This document shows positions 30,327 to 39,218 of a stretch of DNA of 64,000 nucleotides, one piece after another. The first letter of the stretch is position 1. The number at the start of each line of letters is the position of its first letter. The stretch spans positions 1 to 64,000 of the forward strand of contig BPGO01000007.1 of NCBI GenBank assembly GCA_026003075.1. The letters run 5' to 3'. Position numbers and translations under genes: made by a program. Below the pieces are notes generated by a model. It was not told the origin of the DNA. It worked only from the letters and a program-made list of their open reading frames with translations, and made no database searches. Origin of the DNA: Fimbriimonadales bacterium. Lineage in GTDB: Bacteria > Armatimonadota > Fimbriimonadia > Fimbriimonadales > GBS-DC.

Positions 30327-31505
30327 ATGCAATTCAAATACGCCATTCTGGGAGCAGGAATGCAGGGTCCCGCCGTCGCCTATGACCTGGCGCGGTTCGG
30401 GGACGCTGAAATCATTTATTTAGCGGATATCGACGAAGAGCGAGCAACACAGAAAGCCGAGTGGGTTAACCAGCTTCTGCAACGCGAAGTCGTCTATCCC
30501 AAGCGCGTGGATGCGCGCGACGACCAGCAAGTCTTGCGCTACTTCGAGCAGGCGGATGTGGTGATCAGTGCCGTGCCGTGGCAGATGAATATGCGCCTGA
30601 TCCAGCTCGCCTTAGAGGCTAAGCGCAGCTTTATCGACATGGGCAACGAGCCCGAGTGGTTCTGGAACGAGTTCCGCAAGCGCGACGAGGAGGCGAAGCG
30701 AGCCAATATCGCACTTGTGCCCGATTGTGGACTGGCGCCGGGGATGGTGAACCATCTGGGGCTGTATTGTATGGAGCAGATGGACGAGTGCCACGAGATA
30801 CGCCTGCGCTGCGGCGGCTTACCCCAACGCCCCATCCCCCCGATTGGTTATAAACTGGTGTTCAATATGATCGGCGTGATTTCGGAATATATGGGCGAGG
30901 CGCTCACCCTGCACGAGGGCAAACCCCACTATGTGCCCACGATGGACGCTGTGGAAACGATTCAGATTGAACCGCTGGGCGACTTGGAAGCCGCGCCGAC
31001 CTCGGGAGGCACTTCCACCGCGCCCTACACCCTGGCGGGAAAAGTCAAAGAATACGACTACAAAACCCTGCGCTATCCTGGGCACTGGGCGGCGATGCGC
31101 GCCCTGCGCGACTTGGGTTTCTTCGATGAGAAACCGATTGAGATCCACGGCGTCCACATCACTCCGCGCGAAATCGCAGCGAAAATCATCCCGCCGCATA
31201 TCGACTTCCCCGAAGAGAAAGACCTCGTCGTGGTGTATGTGTACGGCTCTGGAGTGAAAAACGGCGCGCCGTATTCGATTCGCCTTGAGTTCGTGGAGTA
31301 CCACGACGACGCGACGGGCTTCACGGCGATGGAACGTTGCACGGGGTTCTCCGCAGGGATTATCGCGCACGGAGTGGCGACGGGCGTTGTGCCGCGCGGA
31401 ACCGTGCCCTACGAGCAGTCGATGAGTGGCGCCCACTTCGTGAAGGAGTGGCTGCGGCGTGGGATGGTGTTGCGCGAGACGGTAAGTCAGCAGCTGCGTC
31501 CCTAA
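30327..31505 (+). CDS. saccharopine dehydrogenase-family (lysine dehydrogenase-like) oxidoreductase
   Basis: 392 residues with an excellent RBS (GAAGGAGGTAA). N-terminal Rossmann start YAILGAGMQGPAVAYDLARFG, then VVISAVPWQMNMRLIQLALE, and the family motif PDCGLAPGMVNHLG. Closest overall to saccharopine reductase or lysine 6-dehydrogenase-like proteins that act on the alpha- or epsilon-amino group of lysine derivatives. The substrate cannot be decided from sequence. It stands alone, tail to tail with radA (2-base gap). Confidence 0.82.
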   Translation: MQFKYAILGAGMQGPAVAYDLARFGDAEIIYLADIDEERATQKAEWVNQLLQREVVYPKRVDARDDQQVLRYFEQADVVISAVPWQMNMRLIQLALEAKRSFIDMGNEPEWFWNEFRKRDEEAKRANIALVPDCGLAPGMVNHLGLYCMEQMDECHEIRLRCGGLPQRPIPPIGYKLVFNMIGVISEYMGEALTLHEGKPHYVPTMDAVETIQIEPLGDLEAAPTSGGTSTAPYTLAGKVKEYDYKTLRYPGHWAAMRALRDLGFFDEKPIEIHGVHITPREIAAKIIPPHIDFPEEKDLVVVYVYGSGVKNGAPYSIRLEFVEYHDDATGFTAMERCTGFSAGIIAHGVATGVVPRGTVPYEQSMSGAHFVKEWLRRGMVLRETVSQQLRP

Positions 31506-31507
31506 CT

Positions 31508-32920
31508 TCAGTCGAACGGCGATTCTGGCTCTGCTTCGCGTTCACGCGGGTTGCCCAATGCCAGCCCAATTGCCTCCTGCACGGTGCGGGCAGGCATCGT
31601 GGTGAGGGGCAGGCGTTCGTGGGGGCGCTGCAGATTGCTCCGCGGCGCGAGGGTGTACTTGAACCCCAACCGCGCCGCCTCGTGCAAACGGGCTTCCAGA
31701 CGCGGCACCCCGCGTACCTCGCCGCCTAAGCCAACCTCTCCAAACACCACCAAGTCGGGACGCAACGGACGACTACGCATCGCCGATGCCACCGCGATGA
31801 GCACCGCCAAGTCGGCCGCCGGTTCAAACACGCGCACGCCCCCCGCCACATTCACAAACACATCGTGCGAAAGCATCCGAAAGCCAAGCCGCTTCTCCAT
31901 CACGGCAAGGATGAGGCTCACCCGCTCATAGCTCAGCCCCGTAATCACACGGCGCGGCGTGTTCAAAAACGAGGGCGTAGTCAACGCTTGAATCTCTACC
32001 AGCATCGCGCGACTGCCCTCCAGCAAAGGGAACACCACCGAGCCAGGCGCCTCGGCAGCACGCTCCGCCAAGAGCCGCTCCGATGGGTTCGGCACAGGGA
32101 TTAGTCCCTCCGACTGCATATCGAACACGCCCACCTCCTCCGTCGCGCCGAAGCGGTTCTTGCTGGCGCGCAGCACGCGGAACAGCCCTTGCGGGTCGCC
32201 CTCAAAATAGAGAACGACATCCACCAGATGCTCCAGCACTTTGGGACCGGCAATCGCGCCCTCTTTGGTGACATGCCCAATCAGAAACAGGGCAATCTCT
32301 TGCTCTTTGGCGACTTGCTGCAGGGCGGTCGCACAGGCGCGAATCTGTGAGACGGTGCCCGGCGGGTTGTCGATATTTGGGGTGTAGAGCGTCTGAATAG
32401 AATCCACGACGGCGACGACAGGCTGTTCGGTGTGGAGCAACCCCAGCACGGTTTCGAGCTCCGCTGCTGCGGCGGCCTGCAGGTTGGGGCTGAGCGTGTG
32501 AAGGCGTTTCGCACGCATTTGCAATTGACGTAGCGACTCTTCGCCCGTGATGTAGAGGACTTTACCATGCTGAGCTAACCCTTGCGCCGCTTGCAAGAGC
32601 AGTGTGCTTTTTCCCACTCCCGGCTCGCCGCCCAGCAAGATGAGCGCACCGGGCACAACACCCCCACCCAACACGCGGTCGAACTCGTCGATTCCTGTCG
32701 GGAGGCGGGTCTCGAGGGTTTCGCTCAGGCTCGCAATGGGGTGCGCGTGGGCAACGACGGGTGCAGGGCGGCTCGCCACGCGCGGCGACGCAGAACGCAC
32801 TGGCGCGACGGTCTCCTCCTGCAAGGTGTTCCACGCGCCACATTCGGGACACTGCCCCATCCAGCGCGGCGTCCCATAGCCGCACTGGGTACAGACATAC
32901 TGCACGCGGGCTTTCGGCAT
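31508..32920 (-). CDS. radA: DNA repair protein RadA
   Basis: 470 residues: C4 zinc finger (CTQCGYG ... CPECG), RecA-like ATPase with Walker A GGEPGVGKST, the RadA-specific KNRFG motif and a C-terminal Lon-protease-like domain. RadA extends heteroduplex during branch migration in recombination. The ATG is 8 bases after a GG-TATCCT box, so its own leaderless promoter lies in the 20 bases after the serC stop; read-through from serC is also possible. Confidence 0.97.
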   Translation of the reverse strand: MPKARVQYVCTQCGYGTPRWMGQCPECGAWNTLQEETVAPVRSASPRVASRPAPVVAHAHPIASLSETLETRLPTGIDEFDRVLGGGVVPGALILLGGEPGVGKSTLLLQAAQGLAQHGKVLYITGEESLRQLQMRAKRLHTLSPNLQAAAAAELETVLGLLHTEQPVVAVVDSIQTLYTPNIDNPPGTVSQIRACATALQQVAKEQEIALFLIGHVTKEGAIAGPKVLEHLVDVVLYFEGDPQGLFRVLRASKNRFGATEEVGVFDMQSEGLIPVPNPSERLLAERAAEAPGSVVFPLLEGSRAMLVEIQALTTPSFLNTPRRVITGLSYERVSLILAVMEKRLGFRMLSHDVFVNVAGGVRVFEPAADLAVLIAVASAMRSRPLRPDLVVFGEVGLGGEVRGVPRLEARLHEAARLGFKYTLAPRSNLQRPHERLPLTTMPARTVQEAIGLALGNPREREAEPESPFD

Positions 32921-32928
32921 CGACGGTT

Positions 32929-32934
32929 AGGATA
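32929..32934 (-). promoter_or_regulatory. -10 box for leaderless radA
   Basis: GG-TATCCT, 8 bases, then ATG on the minus strand. Confidence 0.45.
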
Positions 32935-32940
32935 CCTGCA

Positions 32941-34032
32941 TCAGGCGTGGCGCGTCATAAAATCGCGCATAAACGCGCATAACGCCTGCACACCCTCGAT
33001 AGGCATCGCGTTGTAAATAGAGGCGCGGCACCCTCCCACCGAGCGATGCCCCTTGAGCTCGTGCAGCCCGTGCGCCTGCGCCTCCTGGAGGAACTGCTTC
33101 TCCAATGCCTCCGTCGGCAATCGCCAAGTGACATTCATGAGCGAGCGGTGTTCTGGGTGCGCATGCCCACGATAGAACCCGCCGCTCTGATCGATGACCT
33201 CGTAGAGCAGGCGCGCCTTCTCGCGGTTAATCTGCTCCATGCGCTCCAGTCCGCCAATCGTGTGGAGCAACCAGCGCGTCACGAGCATCACGATGTAAAT
33301 CGCGAACACCGGAGGCGTGTTATACAGCGAATTGTTTTCTGCCTGCACGCGATAGCTGAGCATTGCCGGCAGGTTCTCTGGCGCACGCCGGACCAAATCG
33401 TCACGGATAATCACAATCGTCACGCCTGCAGGACCAGCGTTTTTCTGCGCCCCTGCGTAGATGAGAGCGTACTTGCTGACATCAATCGGACACGAGAGGA
33501 AATTTGAGGACATATCGCACACCAGCGGCACATCGCCTCCATGTGGTTCCATGGGGAATACCACGCCTTGGATTGTTTCGTTGGAGGTGAAATGCACATA
33601 GCGAGCGTTCGGGTCAATCTGATATTCGTCGGGTCGGGGGGTGCGGATGAAGTTCTCCTCTTTGCCGTTCCATGCGACACGCACCTTACCGATTCGTTGG
33701 GCTTCTTGGAACGCCTTTTGCCCCCACGAGCCGGTGATGATATAGTCCGCGCTGCCATCGCCGAGCAGGTTCATGGGAACCATCGCGAACTGCAGGCTTG
33801 CGCCGCCCTGCAAAAACAGCACATGGTAGCCGTCAGGGATGTTGAGCAAGCGACGCAGGTTCGCTTCGGCTTCCTGAATAATGGCATCGAAATGCTTGGA
33901 GCGGTGGCTAATCTCCAGCACGGACGCGCCCACACCAGGCAGCGCGATTAAGTCCCTCTGTGCCTCTTCCAAGACAGGCAGTGGCAACACGCCCGGACCA
34001 GCTGAAAAGTTCCAGACACGCTGTGTCATCAT
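32941..34032 (-). CDS. serC: phosphoserine aminotransferase
   Basis: 363-residue class V PLP enzyme making 3-phosphoserine from 3-phosphohydroxypyruvate in serine synthesis; it also serves pyridoxine synthesis in some bacteria. Landmarks: NFSAGPGVLPLPVLEEAQ start, FLQGGASLQFAMVPMNLL, the PLP lysine in GAQKNAGPAG and the C-terminal VGGCRASIYNAMP. GGAGGA precedes an ATGATG start, with GG-TATCCT further upstream. Confidence 0.97.
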   Translation of the reverse strand: MMTQRVWNFSAGPGVLPLPVLEEAQRDLIALPGVGASVLEISHRSKHFDAIIQEAEANLRRLLNIPDGYHVLFLQGGASLQFAMVPMNLLGDGSADYIITGSWGQKAFQEAQRIGKVRVAWNGKEENFIRTPRPDEYQIDPNARYVHFTSNETIQGVVFPMEPHGGDVPLVCDMSSNFLSCPIDVSKYALIYAGAQKNAGPAGVTIVIIRDDLVRRAPENLPAMLSYRVQAENNSLYNTPPVFAIYIVMLVTRWLLHTIGGLERMEQINREKARLLYEVIDQSGGFYRGHAHPEHRSLMNVTWRLPTEALEKQFLQEAQAHGLHELKGHRSVGGCRASIYNAMPIEGVQALCAFMRDFMTRHA

Positions 34033-34098
34033 CGTCCTCCGCGATAAGGATACCTGACCGCGCTTGTCGGCAGGGGGCAGAGCAGGGAGCGCATGCCG

Positions 34099-35109
34099 CT
34101 ATGCCGACTCGCGTTTGACCAGTCGCGCAGGGACGATTTGTCGTTTGGGCTGTGGCTCGTGCCCCTCGGTAAGCGTAATCAGCATTTCGGTTGCCCGACG
34201 CGCCAGCGCAGGGATATCCACGGCAATGGAGGTTAAGCTCGGCTCCACATAGTGGCACAAGGGGCTGTCGTTGAAGCCGATGAAGGCGATATCCTCGGGG
34301 ACGCGCCGCCCGTGACGCTTCGCCTCACGCATCGCCGAAAGCGCGATGAGGTCATCCATCCCGACCACCGCATCGGGCGGGGGGGTGAGGTTCAGCAACT
34401 CCGCCATCGCGCTCGCCGTGCTGCGCTCGTTGAACTCCGCAAAGACGACCCGACGCGGATCGTAGCCCACACCGTGCGACTCCAGCGCGTTCTTGTAGCC
34501 CTGAAGGCGGTCGCGCGTGACCGTCAGCCCGGCAGGTCCCCCGATATAGGCAATTCGCTTGCGCCCCGTGCGAATCAGGTAATCGGTCGCCATAAACGCG
34601 GCGCCGATGTTATCGTTATCGACCGAGCAGACCGCATCGACCGGCTCGTAGCGTCCAATCAGCACAAAGGGAAAGCCCTCGCGACTGAGTCGCTCGATGC
34701 GTTTGTCGTGGGTCTCGGACTCCACCAAGATTAAGCCGTCCACCCGGCGGGTGCGCAGCAGTTCCTCGTAGATAGCGCGTTGCGAGCGGGCGGTCCGCGC
34801 CGTGTCTACGCAGAGATGGTAATCGTGTTTGCCCGCCTGTTCCACAATCGAGGCAATCAAGGCACTGAAAAACGGGTCGCCTGCCAGCGCTTCGGGGGCA
34901 CGGTGGACGACCAGCCCCAGCAAGCGCGTGCGTTGCGAACGGAGCGATTGCGCGCGTGCATCGGGCACATAGCCCAGCTCCTGCACGACCGCCAACACGC
35001 GCGCACGCATTTCGTCATTCACCTGCGGGTCGCCTTTCAACACGCGCGACACCGTCGCCTGCGATACGCCCGCTAAGCGTGCAATCTCTACCTGCTTCAA
35101 TTCCGCCAA
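34099..35109 (-). CDS. LacI-family transcriptional regulator
   Basis: 336 residues from a TTG start with GAAGGAG well placed. N-terminal HTH (VEIARLAGVSQATVSRVLKGDPQV) and hinge, then a periplasmic-binding-protein-like effector domain (FSALIASIVEQAGKHDYHL, a GMDDLIALSAM strand and GFNDSPLCHYVEPSLTSI). Usually represses sugar-use genes; neighbours give no clue to the effector. TATAAT at 35138-35143. Confidence 0.92.
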   Translation of the reverse strand: MAELKQVEIARLAGVSQATVSRVLKGDPQVNDEMRARVLAVVQELGYVPDARAQSLRSQRTRLLGLVVHRAPEALAGDPFFSALIASIVEQAGKHDYHLCVDTARTARSQRAIYEELLRTRRVDGLILVESETHDKRIERLSREGFPFVLIGRYEPVDAVCSVDNDNIGAAFMATDYLIRTGRKRIAYIGGPAGLTVTRDRLQGYKNALESHGVGYDPRRVVFAEFNERSTASAMAELLNLTPPPDAVVGMDDLIALSAMREAKRHGRRVPEDIAFIGFNDSPLCHYVEPSLTSIAVDIPALARRATEMLITLTEGHEPQPKRQIVPARLVKRESA

Positions 35110-35137
35110 TTGTGCGCTCCTTCAGAATACGATTTCT

Positions 35138-35143
35138 ATTATA
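35138..35143 (-). promoter_or_regulatory. -10 box of lacI-family gene
   Basis: CTATAAT on the minus strand, 28 bases before the TTG start; it leaves room for the GAAGGAG binding site. It may also be the operator region, but I see no convincing LacI-type palindrome. Confidence 0.5.
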
Positions 35144-35255
35144 GCACATTCGAGCGAACACTCGATGCGCGCAGCCGTGGCAGTCCGCTTCGAATCAGCA
35201 ATGCTCCGAGACGACCCTCCCTTTTGAACTGGACGCCTGAGGTGGGCGAAACGGG

Positions 35256-35261
35256 TATAAC
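35256..35261 (+). promoter_or_regulatory. -10 box for leaderless glycosyltransferase gene
   Basis: GGG-TATAAC, 10 bases, then the ATG at 35272. Confidence 0.4.
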
Positions 35262-35271
35262 CTACGCCAGC

Positions 35272-36180
35272 ATGCCCAGAGTTAGTGTCCTGATACCCAG
35301 CTACAATCACGCACGCTACTTGCCTGCCGCCTTAGAAAGCGTGTTCGCCCAGACCTACACCGACTACGAAATCGTGGTGGTGGACGACGGGAGTACCGAC
35401 AACTCGGTGGCGGTGCTTCAGTCCTACGGCGAGCGGATTCGGCTCTTTGTGCAGCCGAATCGCGGCACTTATCCCACTCTGAACCGCTGTATTGCCGAGT
35501 CGCATGGCGAATACCTGGCGATTCTGAACTCCGACGACCTGTGGGCGCCCACCAAGTTAGAAAAACAGGTCGCGATGCTGGACTCTCATCCCGAGGTGGG
35601 GCTGGTTCATACAGGGGGCTACTTTATCGACAGTGAGGGGAATATCCTACCTGGCAACCCGTTGGGGTTCGAGTGGCCCCGCACGCCGACAGGCAACATT
35701 ATCGAGGCGTTGGTGCGCTGCAACAAGATCATCGCCTCGTCGGTGCTGATACGGCGCATGTGTTTCGAGAAGTTGGGCGGGTTTCGTGAAGATTTATTCG
35801 GCTCCGGCGACTGGGAGATGTGGTTCCGCGTCGCGTTGGAGTACGACATCGGCTACATCGATGAACCGCTCACGCTGTATCGCGTGCATGGTTCCAACGC
35901 GTCGTTCCAGCATCGGCGCGTCTACGAGGATGATGTGAAAGTGCGCACGGAGACGATTCATGCCCACGAGGCGCGTTTGTGGCAACGCGCGACCCATCCC
36001 AAAGCGATGCGTCGGGCGCTGGCGCACTCGTATGCCTGTCTGGGCACGGAATACGCCTTGCTGGGCGACCGCAAGCGGGCGCGACAGGCGTACTTGCGCT
36101 CGTTGCAGCTCTATCCGCTGCGCTTCAAGAGCCTCTTGCGCTGGGGGCTGACTTGGCTGCCCATCAAGCCGCCGCTTTAG
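35272..36180 (+). CDS. family 2 glycosyltransferase
   Basis: 302 residues. GT-A fold start VSVLIPSYNHARYLPAALESV, nucleotide-sugar site EIVVVDDGSTDNS, the DxD-type LNSDDLWAP, and GDWEMWFRVA with the ED/EMW acceptor region. The ATG at 35272 opens exactly at the conserved first strand; an upstream in-frame extension to 35110 lacks similarity. The end is helical and positively charged. Probably acts on polysaccharide or surface glycan. The stop interlocks with the convergent gene (TTAG). Confidence 0.92.
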   Translation: MPRVSVLIPSYNHARYLPAALESVFAQTYTDYEIVVVDDGSTDNSVAVLQSYGERIRLFVQPNRGTYPTLNRCIAESHGEYLAILNSDDLWAPTKLEKQVAMLDSHPEVGLVHTGGYFIDSEGNILPGNPLGFEWPRTPTGNIIEALVRCNKIIASSVLIRRMCFEKLGGFREDLFGSGDWEMWFRVALEYDIGYIDEPLTLYRVHGSNASFQHRRVYEDDVKVRTETIHAHEARLWQRATHPKAMRRALAHSYACLGTEYALLGDRKRARQAYLRSLQLYPLRFKSLLRWGLTWLPIKPPL

Positions 36181-36728
36181 CGCCGTGTACCGATTCGCTG
36201 CTTGAGGTAGTCCTCCAGCAGCACCTTCCCGTTTTGGACGGTGTTCATCACTTTCGCCAGCGCACCTTCCAGCTGGGTCAGCACCTCGTAGGCGTACTCA
36301 TCGGCGCCCTGTCGGATTTGGTGTGCTTTCTCGCGAGCCGATTCGAGAATCTCCTCCGCCTGCTTTTGCGCCAGTTGGTACACCTCGGTCTGGCTGAGCA
36401 TGCGCTGCTGTTCGAGGTGGGCGCGTTCCAAGATTTGCTCTGCTTCGCGTCGCGCCTGCTCGATGATGCGTCGAGCCTCCTCCTGCGCCTGCGCCAGCGT
36501 CATCTGGGCTTCGGTTTGGGCGCCTCCGAGCAGGCGGTCGCTCTCGCGCAAGACCCGCTCCGCCTTGTCCAAATCGCTCGGAAGGTTCGCCAGAATCTGC
36601 TGTACGCGGTTATGACACTCGCCTTTGTCTAAACCGAGTACAAAAGGTCCTATGCTCCGCGCGTTTTCGAACGCCTGATCCAGTTCACGCAACCATTTCC
36701 GTATCGTCATAACATCCGTGTGTATCAT
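36177..36728 (-). CDS. coiled-coil protein downstream of coaD
   Basis: 183 residues, almost all helical. From about residue 60 to 150 there is a long Ala/Glu/Arg-rich coiled coil (AQAQEEARRIIEQARREAEQIL) like ATP-synthase subunit b, V-ATPase subunit H or DivIVA-type proteins, but without a membrane helix. Small coiled-coil genes beside coaD are common in other bacteria; the function is unknown. It overlaps the coaD stop by 4 bases. Confidence 0.75.
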   Translation of the reverse strand: MIHTDVMTIRKWLRELDQAFENARSIGPFVLGLDKGECHNRVQQILANLPSDLDKAERVLRESDRLLGGAQTEAQMTLAQAQEEARRIIEQARREAEQILERAHLEQQRMLSQTEVYQLAQKQAEEILESAREKAHQIRQGADEYAYEVLTQLEGALAKVMNTVQNGKVLLEDYLKQRIGTRR

Positions 36729-37279
36729 TGCTTGGAGCCTCCCCGTCGGGTTCTGTTTTTCGACTGTAGGGTGGGCGTTCCTGCCGTTTCAGGCGCGAAT
36801 TTTGCCCGTAACTTGTGGGCCACCGTTGGGGGCACCAGGTGGTCTATGGCGCCTCCCAGCCGCGCCACCTCCTTGACGATGGAGGACGACAAAAACGCAT
36901 ATTGCTGATGGGTCATCAAGAAACAGGTGTCCACCTCGGGCGCGAGTTGGCGGTTCATGGTCGCCATCTGAAACTCGTACTCGAAGTCGGACACGGCGCG
37001 CAGCCCGCGCACTATAGCGCACGCGCCCATCTGCTGCGCGAACTGCGCCAGCAAGCCATCCAACGAGACAATCCGAACATTCGGCAAGTGCGCACAACAC
37101 TCTTGGAGCATTTGCATGCGTTCTTCGAGGCTGAACAGGGGCTGCTTTTGCGAGTTGACGGCGACGGCGACGATGAGTTCGTCGAACAGTTGCGCCGCGC
37201 GCTGGATGATATCCAAGTGTCCCATCGTCGGTGGGTCAAAGCTGCCCGGGTACACCGCTCGTCGTGCCTGCACGCCCAT
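36725..37279 (-). CDS. coaD: phosphopantetheine adenylyltransferase
   Basis: 184 residues. Catalyses the fourth step of coenzyme A synthesis. GSFDPPTMGHLDII carries the T/HxGH nucleotidyltransferase motif; EYEFQMATMNR and YAFLSSSIVKEVA are typical of CoaD. It has a basic C-terminal extension of about 20 residues. Predicted leaderless. Confidence 0.96.
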   Translation of the reverse strand: MGVQARRAVYPGSFDPPTMGHLDIIQRAAQLFDELIVAVAVNSQKQPLFSLEERMQMLQECCAHLPNVRIVSLDGLLAQFAQQMGACAIVRGLRAVSDFEYEFQMATMNRQLAPEVDTCFLMTHQQYAFLSSSIVKEVARLGGAIDHLVPPTVAHKLRAKFAPETAGTPTLQSKNRTRRGGSKQ

Positions 37280-37286
37280 CGCCTAA

Positions 37287-37292
37287 AGTGTA
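37287..37292 (-). promoter_or_regulatory. -10 box for leaderless coaD
   Basis: GG-TACACT, 7 bases, then ATG on the minus strand. Confidence 0.5.
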
Positions 37293-37318
37293 CCCCGTGG
37301 GAAGGCGTTCGATACGAT

Positions 37319-37360
37319 TGCTCTCACCCCCAACCCCGCTCCCAGAGGGAGAGGGGAGCT
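37319..37360. repeat. dispersed CTC-rich palindromic repeat
   Basis: CTCTCACCCCCAACCCC followed by GCTCCCAGAGGGAGAGGGGAG: one copy of the short intergenic palindrome (GCTCCC / GGGAG) also seen near 48037 and, diverged, near 54886. Located between the divergent coaD and hrcA promoters. Confidence 0.6.
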
Positions 37361-37433
37361 GCCTGCCCTCTGCTCCGCACGCAGCGAGGGGCTGGTATCG
37401 GGTTGCGCGCGCCTCAGCAAATAGATCCTATGG

Positions 37434-37439
37434 TACAAT
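37434..37439 (+). promoter_or_regulatory. -10 box of hrcA
   Basis: GG-TACAAT, 15 bases before the hrcA ATG; AAAGGTG lies between. No CIRCE inverted repeat is visible around it. Confidence 0.5.
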
Positions 37440-37454
37440 TAAAGGTGACCGCTT

Positions 37455-38516
37455 ATGGGGAGACGAGCGACATCGGAGCCAGGTGTGCTGGACGCCCGCA
37501 AGGCCGCGATTCTGCGTGCGGTGGCGCGTGAACACATTCGCACGAGCGAGCCAGTCGGTTCGCAGGCAATTGTGGAGCGCTACGCGCTCGGCGTGAAGCC
37601 CGCTACCGTGCGCAACGAGATGGCGGTGATGACCGAATACGGCTACTTGACGCAGCCCCACACCAGCGCAGGGCGCGTGCCCACCACACGAGGCTATCGG
37701 TACTATGTGGAACACCTCATCGGGCGCGCCACCCCGTTGCGAATCGAGAGCTACCTCAAACGCCTCCCCCAGCCGGGCGAGAGCCTGACGGAGCTGCTCG
37801 AAGCCACCCTCCAACTACTGGCGCGGGCGGCACACTACAGCGCGTTCGCGGCTACCGCACGCGACGAGACCATCCGAATCCTGCGCTGCGTCATCACCCC
37901 ATGCAGCCCGCGCCGCGTGCTGTCCGTGGTAATTTTGGAACACGGCGCGGTCGACAATCGCCTCGTCGATCTCGCGCACGCGCCCACACAACGCGCCCTG
38001 AATCGTATCCAAGCCATCCTTGCGTCAATGGTGGAAGGGCAACCCGTGCGCCATGTACTGCGGTTAGATCCCGAACAGTCGCCCCCCATGGAGTCGCCCG
38101 CCGAACGCGAGACGCTGAACCTCTTGCTGCGCACCATCCAACAGCAAACCCAAGAAGCCACCGAAGGCGAGCTGCTCTTTGAGGGAGTGGTCTATCTGAT
38201 CCAGCAGCCAGAGTTCCAGCGTGAGGTGCATCAGTTAGAGGGAGTGCTGCGCGTGCTGGAAGAGCGCAAACCCCTCTACCGCCTGCTGCAGAAACTCGAC
38301 AGCGACGGCGTCCAAATCACCATCGGCGAGGAGAACTCCATCGAAGCGCTGCACTGCTGCGCGATTATCAGCACGCGCTACTATGTCGGCAATTGCCCCG
38401 CTGGGGTGATTGGGTTGATGGGACCTGTGCGCATGGATTACGACCTTGCCTTGCCCACCGTTGAGCGCGCAGCACAGGCACTGAGCGACATCCTGACACG
38501 CACCATGTATGCCTAA
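37455..38516 (+). CDS. hrcA: heat-inducible transcriptional repressor HrcA
   Basis: 353 residues. Winged-helix N terminus (ILRAVAREHIRTSEPVGSQAIVERY, VKPATVRNEMAVMTEYGYLTQPHTSAGRVPTTRGYRYYV) and the GAF-like effector part ending VGLMGPVRMDYDLALPTVERAA-type sequence. HrcA binds CIRCE elements of groE and dnaK genes and is stabilised by GroEL. No dnaK, grpE or dnaJ follows here, and I see no CIRCE site in this window. Confidence 0.95.
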   Translation: MGRRATSEPGVLDARKAAILRAVAREHIRTSEPVGSQAIVERYALGVKPATVRNEMAVMTEYGYLTQPHTSAGRVPTTRGYRYYVEHLIGRATPLRIESYLKRLPQPGESLTELLEATLQLLARAAHYSAFAATARDETIRILRCVITPCSPRRVLSVVILEHGAVDNRLVDLAHAPTQRALNRIQAILASMVEGQPVRHVLRLDPEQSPPMESPAERETLNLLLRTIQQQTQEATEGELLFEGVVYLIQQPEFQREVHQLEGVLRVLEERKPLYRLLQKLDSDGVQITIGEENSIEALHCCAIISTRYYVGNCPAGVIGLMGPVRMDYDLALPTVERAAQALSDILTRTMYA

Positions 38517-38596
38517 TCGGGACAGCGACGAATCGCACTTGAACAGTCTATGTCCCAGAACGGATACTCGGACGATCTAAGCAACGAGAGAGCGTT

Positions 38597-39178
38597 ATGC
38601 GAGTTTTAGTGATCGACAACTACGATAGCTTTACATATAACTTGGTGCAGTATCTCGGCGCGCTGGGCGCGGCGTTGACCGTCGTGCGCAACGATGAGAT
38701 AAGCGTCGAGCAGGCGATGGCTCTGCAGCCCGACCGTATCCTGATTTCCCCCGGACCGTGTACCCCCCACGAAGCAGGTATCAGTATCCCGTTAATTCAA
38801 GCCGCGGCGGGCAAAATCCCGATCCTGGGCGTCTGTTTGGGGCATCAGGCAATCGGCGCGGCGTTCGGCGGCGACATCGTCCGCGCCAAACGCCCCATGC
38901 ACGGCAAAGAGTCGCTAATACGCCACACCAACATAGGCGTGTTTCACGGCACGCCCAACCCCCTGCGCGCGATTCGCTACCACTCACTGGTTATCGAACG
39001 GACAACCCTACCCGACTGCCTCGAAATCACCGCCGAGAGCGAGGACGACCACGAAATCATGGGCGTGCGCCACAAACTGTACCCCATCGAAGGCGTGCAG
39101 TTCCACCCTGAATCGGTTCTCAGCGAGGCGGGGATGCATATCCTGAGAAACTTCCTCGCCGCTCCTGAGCGAGGATAG
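38597..39178 (+). CDS. pabA: glutamine amidotransferase of anthranilate/aminodeoxychorismate synthase
   Basis: 193 residues, class I glutaminase subunit. Catalytic triad: Cys80 in GVCLGHQ, and HPE in [11 protein letters not shown]. It supplies ammonia to TrpE or PabB; the two uses cannot be separated from sequence, so trpG is an equally valid name. No trp or pab partner is adjacent. Confidence 0.93.
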   Translation: MRVLVIDNYDSFTYNLVQYLGALGAALTVVRNDEISVEQAMALQPDRILISPGPCTPHEAGISIPLIQAAAGKIPILGVCLGHQAIGAAFGGDIVRAKRPMHGKESLIRHTNIGVFHGTPNPLRAIRYHSLVIERTTLPDCLEITAESEDDHEIMGVRHKLYPIEGVQFHPESVLSEAGMHILRNFLAAPERG

Positions 39179-39205
39179 CGAGCAGACGCAGGGAAGCATT
39201 TCAGG

Positions 39206-39211
39206 TACAAT
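39206..39211 (+). promoter_or_regulatory. -10 box for leaderless lptD-like gene
   Basis: GG-TACAAT, 7 bases, then the GTG at 39219. Confidence 0.55.
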
Positions 39212-39218
39212 CCCGCGC

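Noticed and set aside
37380-37455. CIRCE element before hrcA
   Set aside because: No TTAGCACTC-N9-GAGTGCTAA-like inverted repeat is present.
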